Shown here piece by piece: positions 10,108 through 20,077 of a DNA stretch of 64,000 nt. Both the position numbers and the translations under genes were made by a program. The stretch is from an uncultured Pelagibacteraceae bacterium (GTDB lineage Bacteria > Pseudomonadota > Alphaproteobacteria > Pelagibacterales > Pelagibacteraceae): NCBI GenBank assembly GCA_902533445.1, contig CACALX010000003.1:71111-135110 (forward strand), given 5' to 3'. How positions within the stretch are numbered: the stretch's first letter is position 1; each line of letters opens with the position of its first letter. The notes under the pieces were generated by a model. It did no database searches, was not told the origin of the DNA, and was given only the letters and a program-made list of their open reading frames with translations.

Positions 10108-11115
10108 ATGTTTAAAAAAATTTTAAGAACATTTGCAGTTGTTTTATTTCTTTCAGGTTCTTTTGTTGGTAAAGCGATTTCTAATGAGTTGACTTTCTTT
10201 ACAATTGGTACTGGAGGAACTGCTTATACTTATTATCCAGTTGGAGGAATGATTGCTAATGCAATTTCAAAACCTCCAGGATCTAGGGAATGTGGAAAAG
10301 GTGGTAGTTGTGGAGTAGATGGTTTAATCGCTTCAGCTGTTTCATCTAGAGGTTCAGTTGATAACGTTAATGCAATCATTTCAGGTTTAAGAAATTCAGG
10401 TTTTGCTCAGTCAGATGTTGCTTATTGGGCTTATACAGGAACTGGAACTATGGAAGGAAAGCCGCCTGCAAAAGATTTAAGAACAATAGCAGCATTATTT
10501 GAAGAGCATATTCACTTAGTTGCATTAAAAGATAGTGGGATTAACTCTGTTAAAGATCTGAAAGGAAAAAGAGTCTCTTTAGACGAACCTGGTTCAGGTA
10601 CATATGTTGATGCTCTATTAATTTTGGAAGCAAATGGTATGTCTGAAAAAGATGTTAAAGCTGAAGCACTTAAAGGTAACGCTGCTACAGATGCTTTAAG
10701 AAATAAAAAAGTAGATGCTATTTTTGTTGTTGCAGGATATCCAACAGGTGCAATTGTTGAATTGGCATCTTCTGTAGACATTAAACTAGTTCCAATAGAT
10801 GGTGCTGGTGCAAAAACTTTAACTGATAAATATGGTTTCTTTTCTCAAAGTGATATTCCATCAGGAACTTACGAAAATGTAGGCACTACAAGCACAGTGG
10901 CTGTAGGTGCTCAATGGTTTACTTCTGCAAAAGAAGATGAAACTTTAATTTACAACATTACTAAAGCTTTGTGGAATAAGGAGTCCAGAAAGTTAATGGA
11001 TGTTGGTCATGCCAAAGGAAAAACAATTACACCTGCTACAGCTTTGTCTGGTGTGGGAGTTCCATTACATCCAGGTGCTGAAAAGTTCTATAAAGAAGCT
11101 GGTTTAATTAAATAA
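10108..11115 (+). CDS. TAXI-family TRAP transporter solute-binding protein
   Basis: Signal peptide; FFTIGTGGTAYTYYPVGGMIANAIS...; RVSLDEPGSGTYVDALLILEA. Good RBS AAAGGAGA before ATG. Confidence 0.93.
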   Translation: MFKKILRTFAVVLFLSGSFVGKAISNELTFFTIGTGGTAYTYYPVGGMIANAISKPPGSRECGKGGSCGVDGLIASAVSSRGSVDNVNAIISGLRNSGFAQSDVAYWAYTGTGTMEGKPPAKDLRTIAALFEEHIHLVALKDSGINSVKDLKGKRVSLDEPGSGTYVDALLILEANGMSEKDVKAEALKGNAATDALRNKKVDAIFVVAGYPTGAIVELASSVDIKLVPIDGAGAKTLTDKYGFFSQSDIPSGTYENVGTTSTVAVGAQWFTSAKEDETLIYNITKALWNKESRKLMDVGHAKGKTITPATALSGVGVPLHPGAEKFYKEAGLIK

Positions 11116-11130
11116 ATCAAAATCAAAGTT

Positions 11131-11161
11131 AAACCCTAAGTTTAAATAAGACTTAGGGTTT
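11131..11161 (+). promoter_or_regulatory. Perfect 11-bp hairpin between SBP and permease, covering the likely SD of the permease gene
   Basis: AAACCCTAAGT(9 nt)ACTTAGGGTTT, with the AGGG likely SD in the 3' arm about 8 nt before ATG 11167. Confidence 0.75.
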
Positions 11162-11166
11162 TCTTT

Positions 11167-13167
11167 ATGGAAAATAAAATATCAACATTAAAAGAATTAG
11201 AGGAGATAGAAAAAAAATATGATCCTCAGTTATCATTTAGAGAAATTGGATCAAAATTAAATTTTATAATTTTTATTCTATTAATCTCGATGTCAATTTA
11301 TCATTTTTGGGCATCAGGTTTTGGACTAGTTAGAGAAGTTTTACACAGAGGTATTCATATATCTTATGTCATCGGACTAGTTTTTTTACTTTTTAGTTGG
11401 AAAAAAAATATTACAAAAATTAGTTTTTTACATTTTCAAAATGTACCAATTATAGATATTATTTTTGCAATACTTGCAGTTGTTTCTGCTTTATATTTGC
11501 CTTTATTGCCTTCAGAAGTTTTAGCTCAACGAGTAGGTAATCCAGAAAAAATTGATGTTCTGATGGGCTCAGTTCTTATAATTTTAACGTTAGAAGCTAC
11601 TAGAAGATCTGTTGGTTACACTTTACCTTTAATTGCTATTATTTTTATTTTATTTGCTTTATTTGGACCCCTTGCTCCAGGAGCATTAAAGCATGGAGGA
11701 ACTAGTTGGCTTGGTTTTGTAAATCACATTTATATAACAAATCAAGGTGTTTACGGGATTGCTGTTGGAGTTATGGCGCAATATGTTTTTTTATTTATTC
11801 TATTTGGAGTATTGGCTACAAGAGTAGGCTTGGGTAAATTGTTTATTGATTTAGCCATGTTAATTGCTGGAAAATTTTCTGGAGGACCTGCAAAGGTTGC
11901 AATTTTTTCTTCAGCATTCATGGGAACAATTTCTGGTTCATCTATTGCTAATACTGTAACCACTGGTTCTTTAACTATACCAGCTATGAAAAAAGTTGGC
12001 TATCCATCACATTTCTCAGGTGCTGTAGAAGCAGCTTCTTCAACAGGAGGTCAAATAACACCTCCAATTTTAGGTGCAGCTGCATTCATCATGGTTGAAT
12101 ATTTAGAGTTACCACTTAGAGATATATTGGCTGCTGCTTTAATACCAGCTTTGCTTCATTATTTTGGGATTTTTATTATGGTTCACTTAGAGGCAAAAAA
12201 ATTAGGCTTAAGAGGTTTAGATGACAAAGAATTACCAAATTTTATTAAAGTTATAAAAGATAATTGGTTATCAATTATACCTCTGATTATTCTCGTTTAT
12301 TTTATTTTGGTAGGCCGTACTCCAGATTTTGCTGCAATATACGGAATCATCGCATGTGTTGTTGTTGGATTTATTAAACCAAATAATAAATTAAATTTAA
12401 AAGACTTATTTAATTGTTTAGCTGCTGGAGCAAAGAATACTTTAGCAGTAGGCGCTGCAGCAACATGTGTTGGTATTATAGTTGGAGTAGTAACATTAAC
12501 AGGTGTAGGCTTTAGATTAGGTTTTGTAGTACTTCAGACTGCAAGTGATATAGGAAATTTCTTTTCAAATATATGGCCCATTTCATATTTTACTTTTGAT
12601 CAGTTAAAATTGTTTTTTTCTTTAATATTAATAGCTATTTCTTGCATTATAATGGGAGCAGGAATTCCTACAACTGCTACATACATTATTCTTGTAGCTG
12701 TAGCCGCACCCGCTTTAGCTCAGTTAAATATCGAACCCTTAGTTGCACATTTTTTTGTATTTTATTATGGAGTATTAGCAGATATTACACCTCCAGTTGC
12801 TCTTGCAGCATATGCAGCTTCAGGAATTGCAAAATCCAATCCATTTAAAACTGGTAATACTGCTTTTAGACTTGGGATTGCTAAAGCATTAGTACCTTTT
12901 GTTTTTGTTTATTCGCCTTCATTATTACTCATTACTGGAGATTATGAATTGAACAAATTGGTTATAACTCTAATTGGGGTTTTAATAGGGATTGCTTTGT
13001 TGGGGATTGCTTTTACAGGTTATTTTGTCAGTGATTTAAAAACTTATGAGAGATGGATAGTTGGATTTGGATCCTTATTTTTTGTTGCCCCCGGGTTGAA
13101 AACTATGATTGTTGGAATTTTAATTTCTTTCCCAATTCTAATTTATCAATATTTGAAAAAAAATTAA
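11167..13167 (+). CDS. TRAP transporter permease, fused small/large (4TM/12TM) subunits, TAXI type
   Basis: Large membrane protein; FSSAFMGTISGSSIANTVTTGSLTIPAMKKVGYPSHFSGAVEAASSTGGQITPPILGAAAFIM. Confidence 0.93.
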   Translation: MENKISTLKELEEIEKKYDPQLSFREIGSKLNFIIFILLISMSIYHFWASGFGLVREVLHRGIHISYVIGLVFLLFSWKKNITKISFLHFQNVPIIDIIFAILAVVSALYLPLLPSEVLAQRVGNPEKIDVLMGSVLIILTLEATRRSVGYTLPLIAIIFILFALFGPLAPGALKHGGTSWLGFVNHIYITNQGVYGIAVGVMAQYVFLFILFGVLATRVGLGKLFIDLAMLIAGKFSGGPAKVAIFSSAFMGTISGSSIANTVTTGSLTIPAMKKVGYPSHFSGAVEAASSTGGQITPPILGAAAFIMVEYLELPLRDILAAALIPALLHYFGIFIMVHLEAKKLGLRGLDDKELPNFIKVIKDNWLSIIPLIILVYFILVGRTPDFAAIYGIIACVVVGFIKPNNKLNLKDLFNCLAAGAKNTLAVGAAATCVGIIVGVVTLTGVGFRLGFVVLQTASDIGNFFSNIWPISYFTFDQLKLFFSLILIAISCIIMGAGIPTTATYIILVAVAAPALAQLNIEPLVAHFFVFYYGVLADITPPVALAAYAASGIAKSNPFKTGNTAFRLGIAKALVPFVFVYSPSLLLITGDYELNKLVITLIGVLIGIALLGIAFTGYFVSDLKTYERWIVGFGSLFFVAPGLKTMIVGILISFPILIYQYLKKN

Positions 13168-13589
13168 CCTCCTGGACCTAAATTTGAAGGTTTAACTTTT
13201 AAAATTTTCCAAACCCCTGTTGCTGATGTTATAATTTTGTTATTGCATTTAAGCTCACAAAATAAAAATATTAATGTATTGGTTTTTTTTAATATTTTTG
13301 TGTGCCCAATAATTTCATCACCAACTTTTGAGGCACCAATAAATTTAATATCTAACGAAATAGTTACACATGGAGCATTATCAGCAGATCTGTGAGCTGC
13401 AGTTCCAGCGCCAGCATCTATTAATGCTGATAGATAGCCACCATGAGTTATGCCAGCAGCATTTAAGTGATTTTCATTTATAGTAGATTTAAATTCGTAT
13501 TCAGTTTCAGAAATGTTTCTAAACAAAACACCTCCATTGTGTTTCATGAACCCAGGGGTTAAACTAATTTGTTCAAATTCATTACTCAT
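13164..13589 (-). CDS. PaaI-type hotdog thioesterase
   Basis: NAAGITHGGYLSALIDAGAGTAAHRS...VTISLDIKFIGA. Confidence 0.88.
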   Translation of the reverse strand: MSNEFEQISLTPGFMKHNGGVLFRNISETEYEFKSTINENHLNAAGITHGGYLSALIDAGAGTAAHRSADNAPCVTISLDIKFIGASKVGDEIIGHTKILKKTNTLIFLFCELKCNNKIITSATGVWKILKVKPSNLGPGG

Positions 13590-13594
13590 AAAGT

Positions 13595-13693
13595 TTATAA
13601 TACAATTGTTAACAACAATAATAATAATGCAATAATTATAAAAAAGTAAATTACTGATTTTTGTAAAGATGCTTTTAAAAGCCCATCAATCAT
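13595..13693 (-). CDS. Putative 32-aa single-TM small membrane protein
   Basis: MIDGLLKASLQKSVIYFFIIIALLLLLLTIVL. AGGAT SD-like motif before ATG. Sits between tRNA-Arg and the thioesterase. Confidence 0.4.
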   Translation of the reverse strand: MIDGLLKASLQKSVIYFFIIIALLLLLLTIVL

Positions 13694-13706
13694 TTTTATC
13701 CTTCTA

Positions 13707-13783
13707 TGGTGGACCGCCCAGAACTCGAATCTGGAATCTCCCGGTTCGTAGCCGAGCGCCTTATCCAATTTGGCCAGCGGTCC
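13707..13783 (-). tRNA. tRNA-Arg (anticodon ACG), CCA encoded
   Basis: Acceptor GGACCGC/GCGGTCC, anticodon CTCGG-CTACGAA-CCGGG, T-arm CCAGA-TTCGAGT-TCTGG. Confidence 0.97.
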
Positions 13784-13930
13784 AAAATTAATTTTATTAA
13801 AGATACTGTATTTTATGGTTTTGTTAACAAATTTTGTTCAATTAAAACACAGCTTTGCATAAAAAGATTAATTAATGTGATAAAATAACATAAAAATATA
13901 TTTTATTTGAGTGTATAAGCCTTTTAAATA

Positions 13931-16900
13931 ATGAGCGAAAAACTACTTGTTCCTGATATTGGTGATTTTGAGAATGTTGAGGTAATAGAATTATTGGTAA
14001 AGCCTGGAGATACAATCAAGGAAAATGATCCAATAGTTACAATTGAAAGTGATAAATCTAGTGTTGAAATCCCATCAACTATTTCAGGGAAAATTGATAC
14101 CATTAATGTTAGAGTAGGTGATAAAGTTTCAAAAGGTGATTTACTTTTAAGTTTAAGCAATTCAACTAAAAGTCTTAAAGAGAGCAATCTTCCTAAAGAT
14201 ACAGAAAATATTATTAAACAAGCCGAAGAAGCTATGGCTGTGAATAAAGAGGAACAGGTAAATGCTCCAGAGCCAGCCAGAGAAAAAAAACAATCTATAA
14301 TTCAAGTTACAAATGGATTAGATATAGATCCTTTAGAAACTCAAGATTGGCTAGAGTCTTTATCCTCTGTAATTTCAAAAGATGGAAATCAAAGAGCTCA
14401 TTTTTTAATTAAAGAACTAATTAACAAAGCCTACCGTGAAGGAGCAAATATTCCTTACACCCAAAATACTCCGTATATAAATACCATTCCTCCTGAGGCT
14501 GAAATAAAATCAAATGGAGACCAAAATATTGAGAGAAGAATAAGATCTCTGATCAGATGGAATGCAGCTGCAATGGTAGTAAGAGCTAATAAAAAATTTC
14601 CAGAATTAGGTGGACACATAGGAACCTTTGCATCTGCTGCAACTTTATATGATGTTGGAATGAATCATTTTTGGAGAGCAAAAAATAATAAATTTGGAGG
14701 TGATCTAGTATATTTCCAAGGACACAGCGCACCTGGAATGTATGCTAGAGCATTTTTAGAGGGCAGATTAACTGAAAAACAATTAGATAGTTTTAGACAG
14801 GAAGTAAAACCTGGAGGATTATCTTCATACCCTCACCCTTGGCTAATGCCAAATTTTTGGCAATTTCCGACTGTTTCGATGGGGTTAGGACCAATGCTTG
14901 CAATTTATCAAGCAAGATACATGAAATATTTAATCAATAGAGGATTGATTAAAGATGAGGGACGGAAGGTTTGGGCTTTTTTAGGAGATGGTGAAATGGA
15001 TGAACCAGAATCCATGGGTGCAATTGGGTTAGCAAGTAGAGAAAAACTAGATAATTTAATTTTTGTAGTTAATTGTAATCTCCAAAGACTTGATGGGCCT
15101 GTAAGAGGAAATGGAAAAATTATTCAAGAACTTGAAGGTAGCTTCAGAGGTGCTGGATGGAATGTAATAAAAGTTATTTGGGGTTCATACTGGGACTCAT
15201 TGTTAGCTAATGACAAAACAGGTCAATTAGTAAAAATTATGAATGAAACTGTAGATGGTGAGTACCAAGCTATGAAAGCAAGAGATGGTGCATATGTGCG
15301 AGAAAAGTTTTTTGGAAAAAACCCAGATACTTTGGAGATGGTTTCATCTATGTCAGATAAAGATATTTGGAGACTAAATCGAGGAGGACACGATCCCCAT
15401 AAGGTATATGCAGCTTATGATAAAGCAATTAAAAACCAAGGAACTCCAACAGTTATTATTGCAAAAACAATCAAAGGATATGGAATGGGAAAAACAGGTG
15501 AAAGTGTAAACACTACTCACCAAACTAAAAAATTAGATGTGGATGATCTTATGTATTATAGAGATCGTTTTGATGTTCCTCTAACTGATGAACAAGTTAC
15601 AAATATAGAATACTTTAGGCCTGATGAGAAATCTCCAGAGATTAGATACATAAAAGAGAGAAGACTTAAATTGGGAGGTTATTTGCCAGAGAGGTCAACT
15701 TTTGCAAAACCTATTAAAGCGCCATCAAAAGATATTTTTGATTTTATGAAAGTTTCAACTGGTGAAAAAGAAATGTCTACTACAATGGCACTGGTCAGAA
15801 TGTTAACTAATTTGTTAAGAGATAAAAATATTTCACCTAGATTAGTTCCAATTATCCCAGATGAAGCAAGAACATTCGGAATGGAAGGATTTTTTCAAAA
15901 AATTGGAATATACGCTCACGAAGGACAGAAATATGAACCCGAAGATGCTGCACAACTAAGTTCTTATAGAGAATATAAAAGTGGACAGGTACTTGAAGAA
16001 GGAATTAATGAGGCAGGAGCGATGTCTTCTTGGATAGCGGCTGCAACTGCTTACACAAATCATGATATTGAAATGATTCCAATATACATTTTTTATTCTA
16101 TGTTTGGATTTCAAAGAATTGGAGATTTAGCTTGGGCTGCTGGTGATAGCCAAGCTAGAGGTTTTTTAGTTGGTGCAACAGCCGGAAGAACAACATTAGC
16201 AGGTGAAGGATTACAACATCAAGATGGACATAGTCATTTGATTGCATCAACAATTCCTAATTGTGTAACTTATGATCCTACATTTCACTATGAATTAGCA
16301 ACTATTTTTAGAGAAGGTCTAAGAAGAATGCATGAGAAGAAAGAAAATGTTTTTTATTATATTACAACAATGAACGAAAATTATTCACATCCTGAAATGC
16401 CTAAGGATAAAAATTGTGAAGAAGGAATTCTTAAAGGAATGTACAAGATAAAGGAATTTAATAAATATAAAAAAACAAAACTTCAACTTTTGGGCTCAGG
16501 AACAATATTAAGAGAGATGATGTCAGCTGCTGAAATTTTACAAAACGACTATCAAATTGATAGTGAAATATGGAGTGTTACAAGTTTTAATGAGTTAAGA
16601 AAAGATGGAATGGAAGTTGAAAGATATAACCTTCTAAATCCGGACAAAACTCCTAAAAAATCATATGTAGAGCAATGTCTTGGAAATACTGAAGGACCAA
16701 TTATGGCAGCATCTGATTATATGAGAATGAACTCTGATCAAATAAGACCTTACACAAACAATAAGAGCTTTTATTCTTTAGGTGCAGATGGTTTTGGAAG
16801 AAGTGATACTAGAAAAAATTTAAGAAAATTCTTTGAGGTAGATAAAGAACATTTAGTAGCTTATGGATTAAGCATTTTAGCAAAAGAACAATTGATAGCT

Positions 16901-16972
16901 TCAAAATATGCGAAAGATGCTATGAAAAAATACAAAATTGATGGCGATAAACCTATGCCAACAAAATTATAA
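13931..16972 (+). CDS. aceE: Pyruvate dehydrogenase E1, homodimeric (AceE) type, with N-terminal lipoyl domain
   Basis: N-terminus MSEKLLVPDIGDF...IESDKSSVEIPS (lipoyl), followed by AceE body GGHIGTFASAATLYDVGMNHFWRA, FLGDGEMDEPESMGAI, QDGHSHLIAS. Confidence 0.95.
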   Translation: MSEKLLVPDIGDFENVEVIELLVKPGDTIKENDPIVTIESDKSSVEIPSTISGKIDTINVRVGDKVSKGDLLLSLSNSTKSLKESNLPKDTENIIKQAEEAMAVNKEEQVNAPEPAREKKQSIIQVTNGLDIDPLETQDWLESLSSVISKDGNQRAHFLIKELINKAYREGANIPYTQNTPYINTIPPEAEIKSNGDQNIERRIRSLIRWNAAAMVVRANKKFPELGGHIGTFASAATLYDVGMNHFWRAKNNKFGGDLVYFQGHSAPGMYARAFLEGRLTEKQLDSFRQEVKPGGLSSYPHPWLMPNFWQFPTVSMGLGPMLAIYQARYMKYLINRGLIKDEGRKVWAFLGDGEMDEPESMGAIGLASREKLDNLIFVVNCNLQRLDGPVRGNGKIIQELEGSFRGAGWNVIKVIWGSYWDSLLANDKTGQLVKIMNETVDGEYQAMKARDGAYVREKFFGKNPDTLEMVSSMSDKDIWRLNRGGHDPHKVYAAYDKAIKNQGTPTVIIAKTIKGYGMGKTGESVNTTHQTKKLDVDDLMYYRDRFDVPLTDEQVTNIEYFRPDEKSPEIRYIKERRLKLGGYLPERSTFAKPIKAPSKDIFDFMKVSTGEKEMSTTMALVRMLTNLLRDKNISPRLVPIIPDEARTFGMEGFFQKIGIYAHEGQKYEPEDAAQLSSYREYKSGQVLEEGINEAGAMSSWIAAATAYTNHDIEMIPIYIFYSMFGFQRIGDLAWAAGDSQARGFLVGATAGRTTLAGEGLQHQDGHSHLIASTIPNCVTYDPTFHYELATIFREGLRRMHEKKENVFYYITTMNENYSHPEMPKDKNCEEGILKGMYKIKEFNKYKKTKLQLLGSGTILREMMSAAEILQNDYQIDSEIWSVTSFNELRKDGMEVERYNLLNPDKTPKKSYVEQCLGNTEGPIMAASDYMRMNSDQIRPYTNNKSFYSLGADGFGRSDTRKNLRKFFEVDKEHLVAYGLSILAKEQLIASKYAKDAMKKYKIDGDKPMPTKL

Positions 16973-18234
16973 TGTCAGATATTGAAATTAAGGTACCAAA
17001 TATAGGAGATTTTAAAGATGTTGAGGTTATTGAGGTATTAGTAAAAAAAGGTCAATCAATTAAAAAAAATGACCCTTTAATTACAATAGAAAGCGATAAG
17101 TCTAGCGTAGAAATACCATCTATTTTTGAAGGTAAAATTTCTAACTTAAATATAAAAGTTGGAGATAAAGTATCTGAGGGAGATTTAATTTTAACTTTAG
17201 AAAAGTCATCACAGGTAAATCAAAAAGTTGAAGAGAAGCCAATAATAGAAAAAGAGCTTAAAAAAATTGAAGTAATAAAACCTGAAATTCAACAACAAAC
17301 TAAAGTTTTAAATAATGTGTCTAACATTTCATCAGCAAGCCCAAAAGCTAGAAAATTTGCTAGAGAACTTGGTGTAGATATAAATAAAGTTTTAGGAAGC
17401 GAGAGAGATGGAAGGGTAGTTGAAGACGATATCAAAAAATTTGTAGCATTTAGATCAAATAATAACACTGAAGTCGTTGAGGAAAAAAAACCAAGTAAAA
17501 TCAAAAATGAATTTGAGCATTCAGATTTTGGTAAAATAGAGATCAAAGATATACCAAGAGTAAAAAAATTATCATCAAAGTATCTAACAAATTCATGGAC
17601 CACTATACCTCATGTTACAAATCATGATGAGGCTGATATTACAGAAATGGAAAGCTTTAGAAATTCTTTGACTGATATTTATACGGGAGAAAAAATTAAA
17701 ATTACTCCTTTAGCATTTATTATAAAAGCTTTAGTTGCTTCGTTAAAAAAATTTCCAAGTTTTAATTCTTCAATTGATGAAATTGAAACAGGTAAAATGA
17801 CAATGAAAAAATATTACCATATAGGTATAGCTGTAGACACTCCAAATGGACTAATGGTTCCAAAAATTAGAAATGCTAATAATAAAAAAATTTCTCATAT
17901 TAGTAGAGAGTTAAAGGAGGTAAGCGAGCTTTGTAGAAATTTAAAAATAGATAAAAAAGAATTGTTTGGTGGTTCAATGACTATTACAAGCCTGGGAGGA
18001 ATAGGTGGATCTTTTTTTACACCAATAATAAATTATCCTGAAGTAGCAATTTTAGGAGTAGGTAGGTCAGAGAAAAAACAAATTTATATAAATAGGAAGT
18101 TTCAAATTAGAACAATGCTACCGATTTCATTGTCTTATGATCATAGAATCATTGATGGTGCTGAGGCTGCAAGATTTAACAATGACCTTAAAGAAAACCT
18201 AGGCAAAAATTTTGCTTATAAGCTAGCTGTATAA
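16972..18234 (+). CDS. aceF: Dihydrolipoamide acetyltransferase (PDH E2)
   Basis: Lipoyl domain, peripheral-subunit-binding region (ASPKARKFARELGVDINKVLGSERDGRVVEDDIKKF), and catalytic SYDHRIIDGAEAARF. Confidence 0.93.
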   Translation: MSDIEIKVPNIGDFKDVEVIEVLVKKGQSIKKNDPLITIESDKSSVEIPSIFEGKISNLNIKVGDKVSEGDLILTLEKSSQVNQKVEEKPIIEKELKKIEVIKPEIQQQTKVLNNVSNISSASPKARKFARELGVDINKVLGSERDGRVVEDDIKKFVAFRSNNNTEVVEEKKPSKIKNEFEHSDFGKIEIKDIPRVKKLSSKYLTNSWTTIPHVTNHDEADITEMESFRNSLTDIYTGEKIKITPLAFIIKALVASLKKFPSFNSSIDEIETGKMTMKKYYHIGIAVDTPNGLMVPKIRNANNKKISHISRELKEVSELCRNLKIDKKELFGGSMTITSLGGIGGSFFTPIINYPEVAILGVGRSEKKQIYINRKFQIRTMLPISLSYDHRIIDGAEAARFNNDLKENLGKNFAYKLAV

Positions 18235-18240
18235 TCAAAA

Positions 18241-19137
18241 GTGTCTAAGCCCATTTCTATATTCAGTGCATTGTTGTGCACTTTTATATGGGGCACAACT
18301 TTTATTGCTCAAGATACTGGAATGGACAATATTGGTCCTTTTACATTTAATGCTGTTAGATTCTTTGTTGGTTTTTTAGCTATTACCCCACTCGTAATTT
18401 TGTTTGAATTAAAAAATTTTAAATCAGAATTAAACACAGATAAAAAAACATTTATAATTTATGTATTTTTAATAGGACTATCCTTATTTTTAGGCTCTGC
18501 ATTACAACAGGTTGCCTTGCTCTATACAGATGTTGCAAATGCAGCCTTTTTTACAATCTTTTATGTGCCTATGGTGCCTATCATAATTTATTTGTTTGGA
18601 AAAAAATCAATTCACTGGAGTGTTTGGCCTTCTGTAATTTTGTGTTTAATTGGAGGATATTTGTTAACAAATTTTTACGATGCAACTGTTAGGTTGGGGG
18701 ATACTTTAGTTGTACTGGGAGCTCTATTTTGGAGTACACATATTATATTTACTGGAATTATTATTTCTAAATATAATCTTCCACTTACAATAGGAGCAGT
18801 TCAAACTTTAATTGTAGCTATTTTATCTTTTTTCATTGGAATTCTTTATGAAGAATTTGTTTGGAACAACATTCTAATGGAAATATATTCTATATTATAT
18901 GCTGGAATATTATCTGGAGGATTTGCATTTGTATTACAGATTTATGCACAAAAAAATATTACACCTGCACCGGCAGCAATTATTTTCTCCCTTGAGGGTG
19001 TATTTGCAACTGTAGCGGCATGGTTTATTTTAAACCAAGTATTAGATATAAATAATATACTTGGGTGTTTTTTTATTTTGTGTGGAGTTTTGTTATCACA
19101 ATTACTTCCACTTATAAAAAGAAAAAAAATTCAATAA
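18241..19137 (+). CDS. EamA/DMT-superfamily transporter (GTG start)
   Basis: 10-TM DMT pattern with internal repeat; ALLCTFIWGTTFIAQD and PAPAAIIFSLEGVFA. Confidence 0.88.
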   Translation: MSKPISIFSALLCTFIWGTTFIAQDTGMDNIGPFTFNAVRFFVGFLAITPLVILFELKNFKSELNTDKKTFIIYVFLIGLSLFLGSALQQVALLYTDVANAAFFTIFYVPMVPIIIYLFGKKSIHWSVWPSVILCLIGGYLLTNFYDATVRLGDTLVVLGALFWSTHIIFTGIIISKYNLPLTIGAVQTLIVAILSFFIGILYEEFVWNNILMEIYSILYAGILSGGFAFVLQIYAQKNITPAPAAIIFSLEGVFATVAAWFILNQVLDINNILGCFFILCGVLLSQLLPLIKRKKIQ

Positions 19138-19895
19138 ATTAAACTGAACAAAAATAAAGCAATTATTATTCTATAAATTACAAATGCACTCATAGAAAAT
19201 TTATTTATAAAAATTAAAAAATATTTAACTGTTAAAAAAGAAAAAATAAAAGAAAATATAATTGCAATTATTACCAAGTAACTAAATTCTGTTGGTTGAT
19301 TAAAAATATCTTTTAAACTAAGTACACTTGCACCAGTTAATGCTGGGATAGATAGTAAGAAAGATATTTTACTTGAATCCACTCTATTAAATTTTAAAAT
19401 CCTTGCAGCTGTTATTGTAACGCCTGCTCTGCTTACTCCAGGTATCAATGATAAAATTTGCATTACTCCTATAAATAGAATTGATTGAATATTTAAATTT
19501 GTAGAAATTTTTTTATCAAAACGACTTTTGTCAGAAATGTATAAAACAATTGCAAATATTAAAGTTGTCCATGCAATAGTTTCAATGTTTCGTAAACTAT
19601 AAATTAGCTCTGTAGTATATAAAATATATCCAAAGATTATTAATGGAATAGACCCAATGATAATTAAACTTATTAGTCTTTTATTTTTATTAATGTTTAA
19701 TAATTCTTCTTTGAAATAATATACTATTGCAACAAGAGATCCTAGATGAAGGCTAATATCAATTAGTAATGAGCTAGATTTAAATTCATACAAATTTGAA
19801 ACTAAAATTAAATGTGCAGAAGAACTTATTGGAAGAAATTCCGAGATCCCTTGAATTGCTGAAAGGATTAAAACTTCTATAATATTCTGAAACAT
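19131..19895 (-). CDS. uppP: Undecaprenyl-diphosphatase
   Basis: SAIQGISEFLPISSSAHLIL and LIPGVSRAGVTITAARIL motifs. Confidence 0.95.
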   Translation of the reverse strand: MFQNIIEVLILSAIQGISEFLPISSSAHLILVSNLYEFKSSSLLIDISLHLGSLVAIVYYFKEELLNINKNKRLISLIIIGSIPLIIFGYILYTTELIYSLRNIETIAWTTLIFAIVLYISDKSRFDKKISTNLNIQSILFIGVMQILSLIPGVSRAGVTITAARILKFNRVDSSKISFLLSIPALTGASVLSLKDIFNQPTEFSYLVIIAIIFSFIFSFLTVKYFLIFINKFSMSAFVIYRIIIALFLFSLIY

Positions 19896-20077
19896 AATTT
19901 CTTCGTAGCTTATAAAGCTTATATTTCAAACAATACGATTTGATCATATTAGCTATGCATTTATTAGAAACCTGTTTATCTATAACAAAAATGAGAGATT
20001 AAAGGTCAATAAATATGACCTATTTAATGCTTTATTTAATAAAATCATTATATAGTTTGCCAAAAATTATATTTTTT

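Noticed and set aside
10512-10781. 89-aa minus-strand ORF
   Set aside because: Antisense within the TAXI solute-binding protein; no family features.
13706-13888. 60-aa plus-strand ORF (MVDRPELESGISRFVAERLI...)
   Set aside because: First half is the antisense translation of tRNA-Arg, a typical false ORF.
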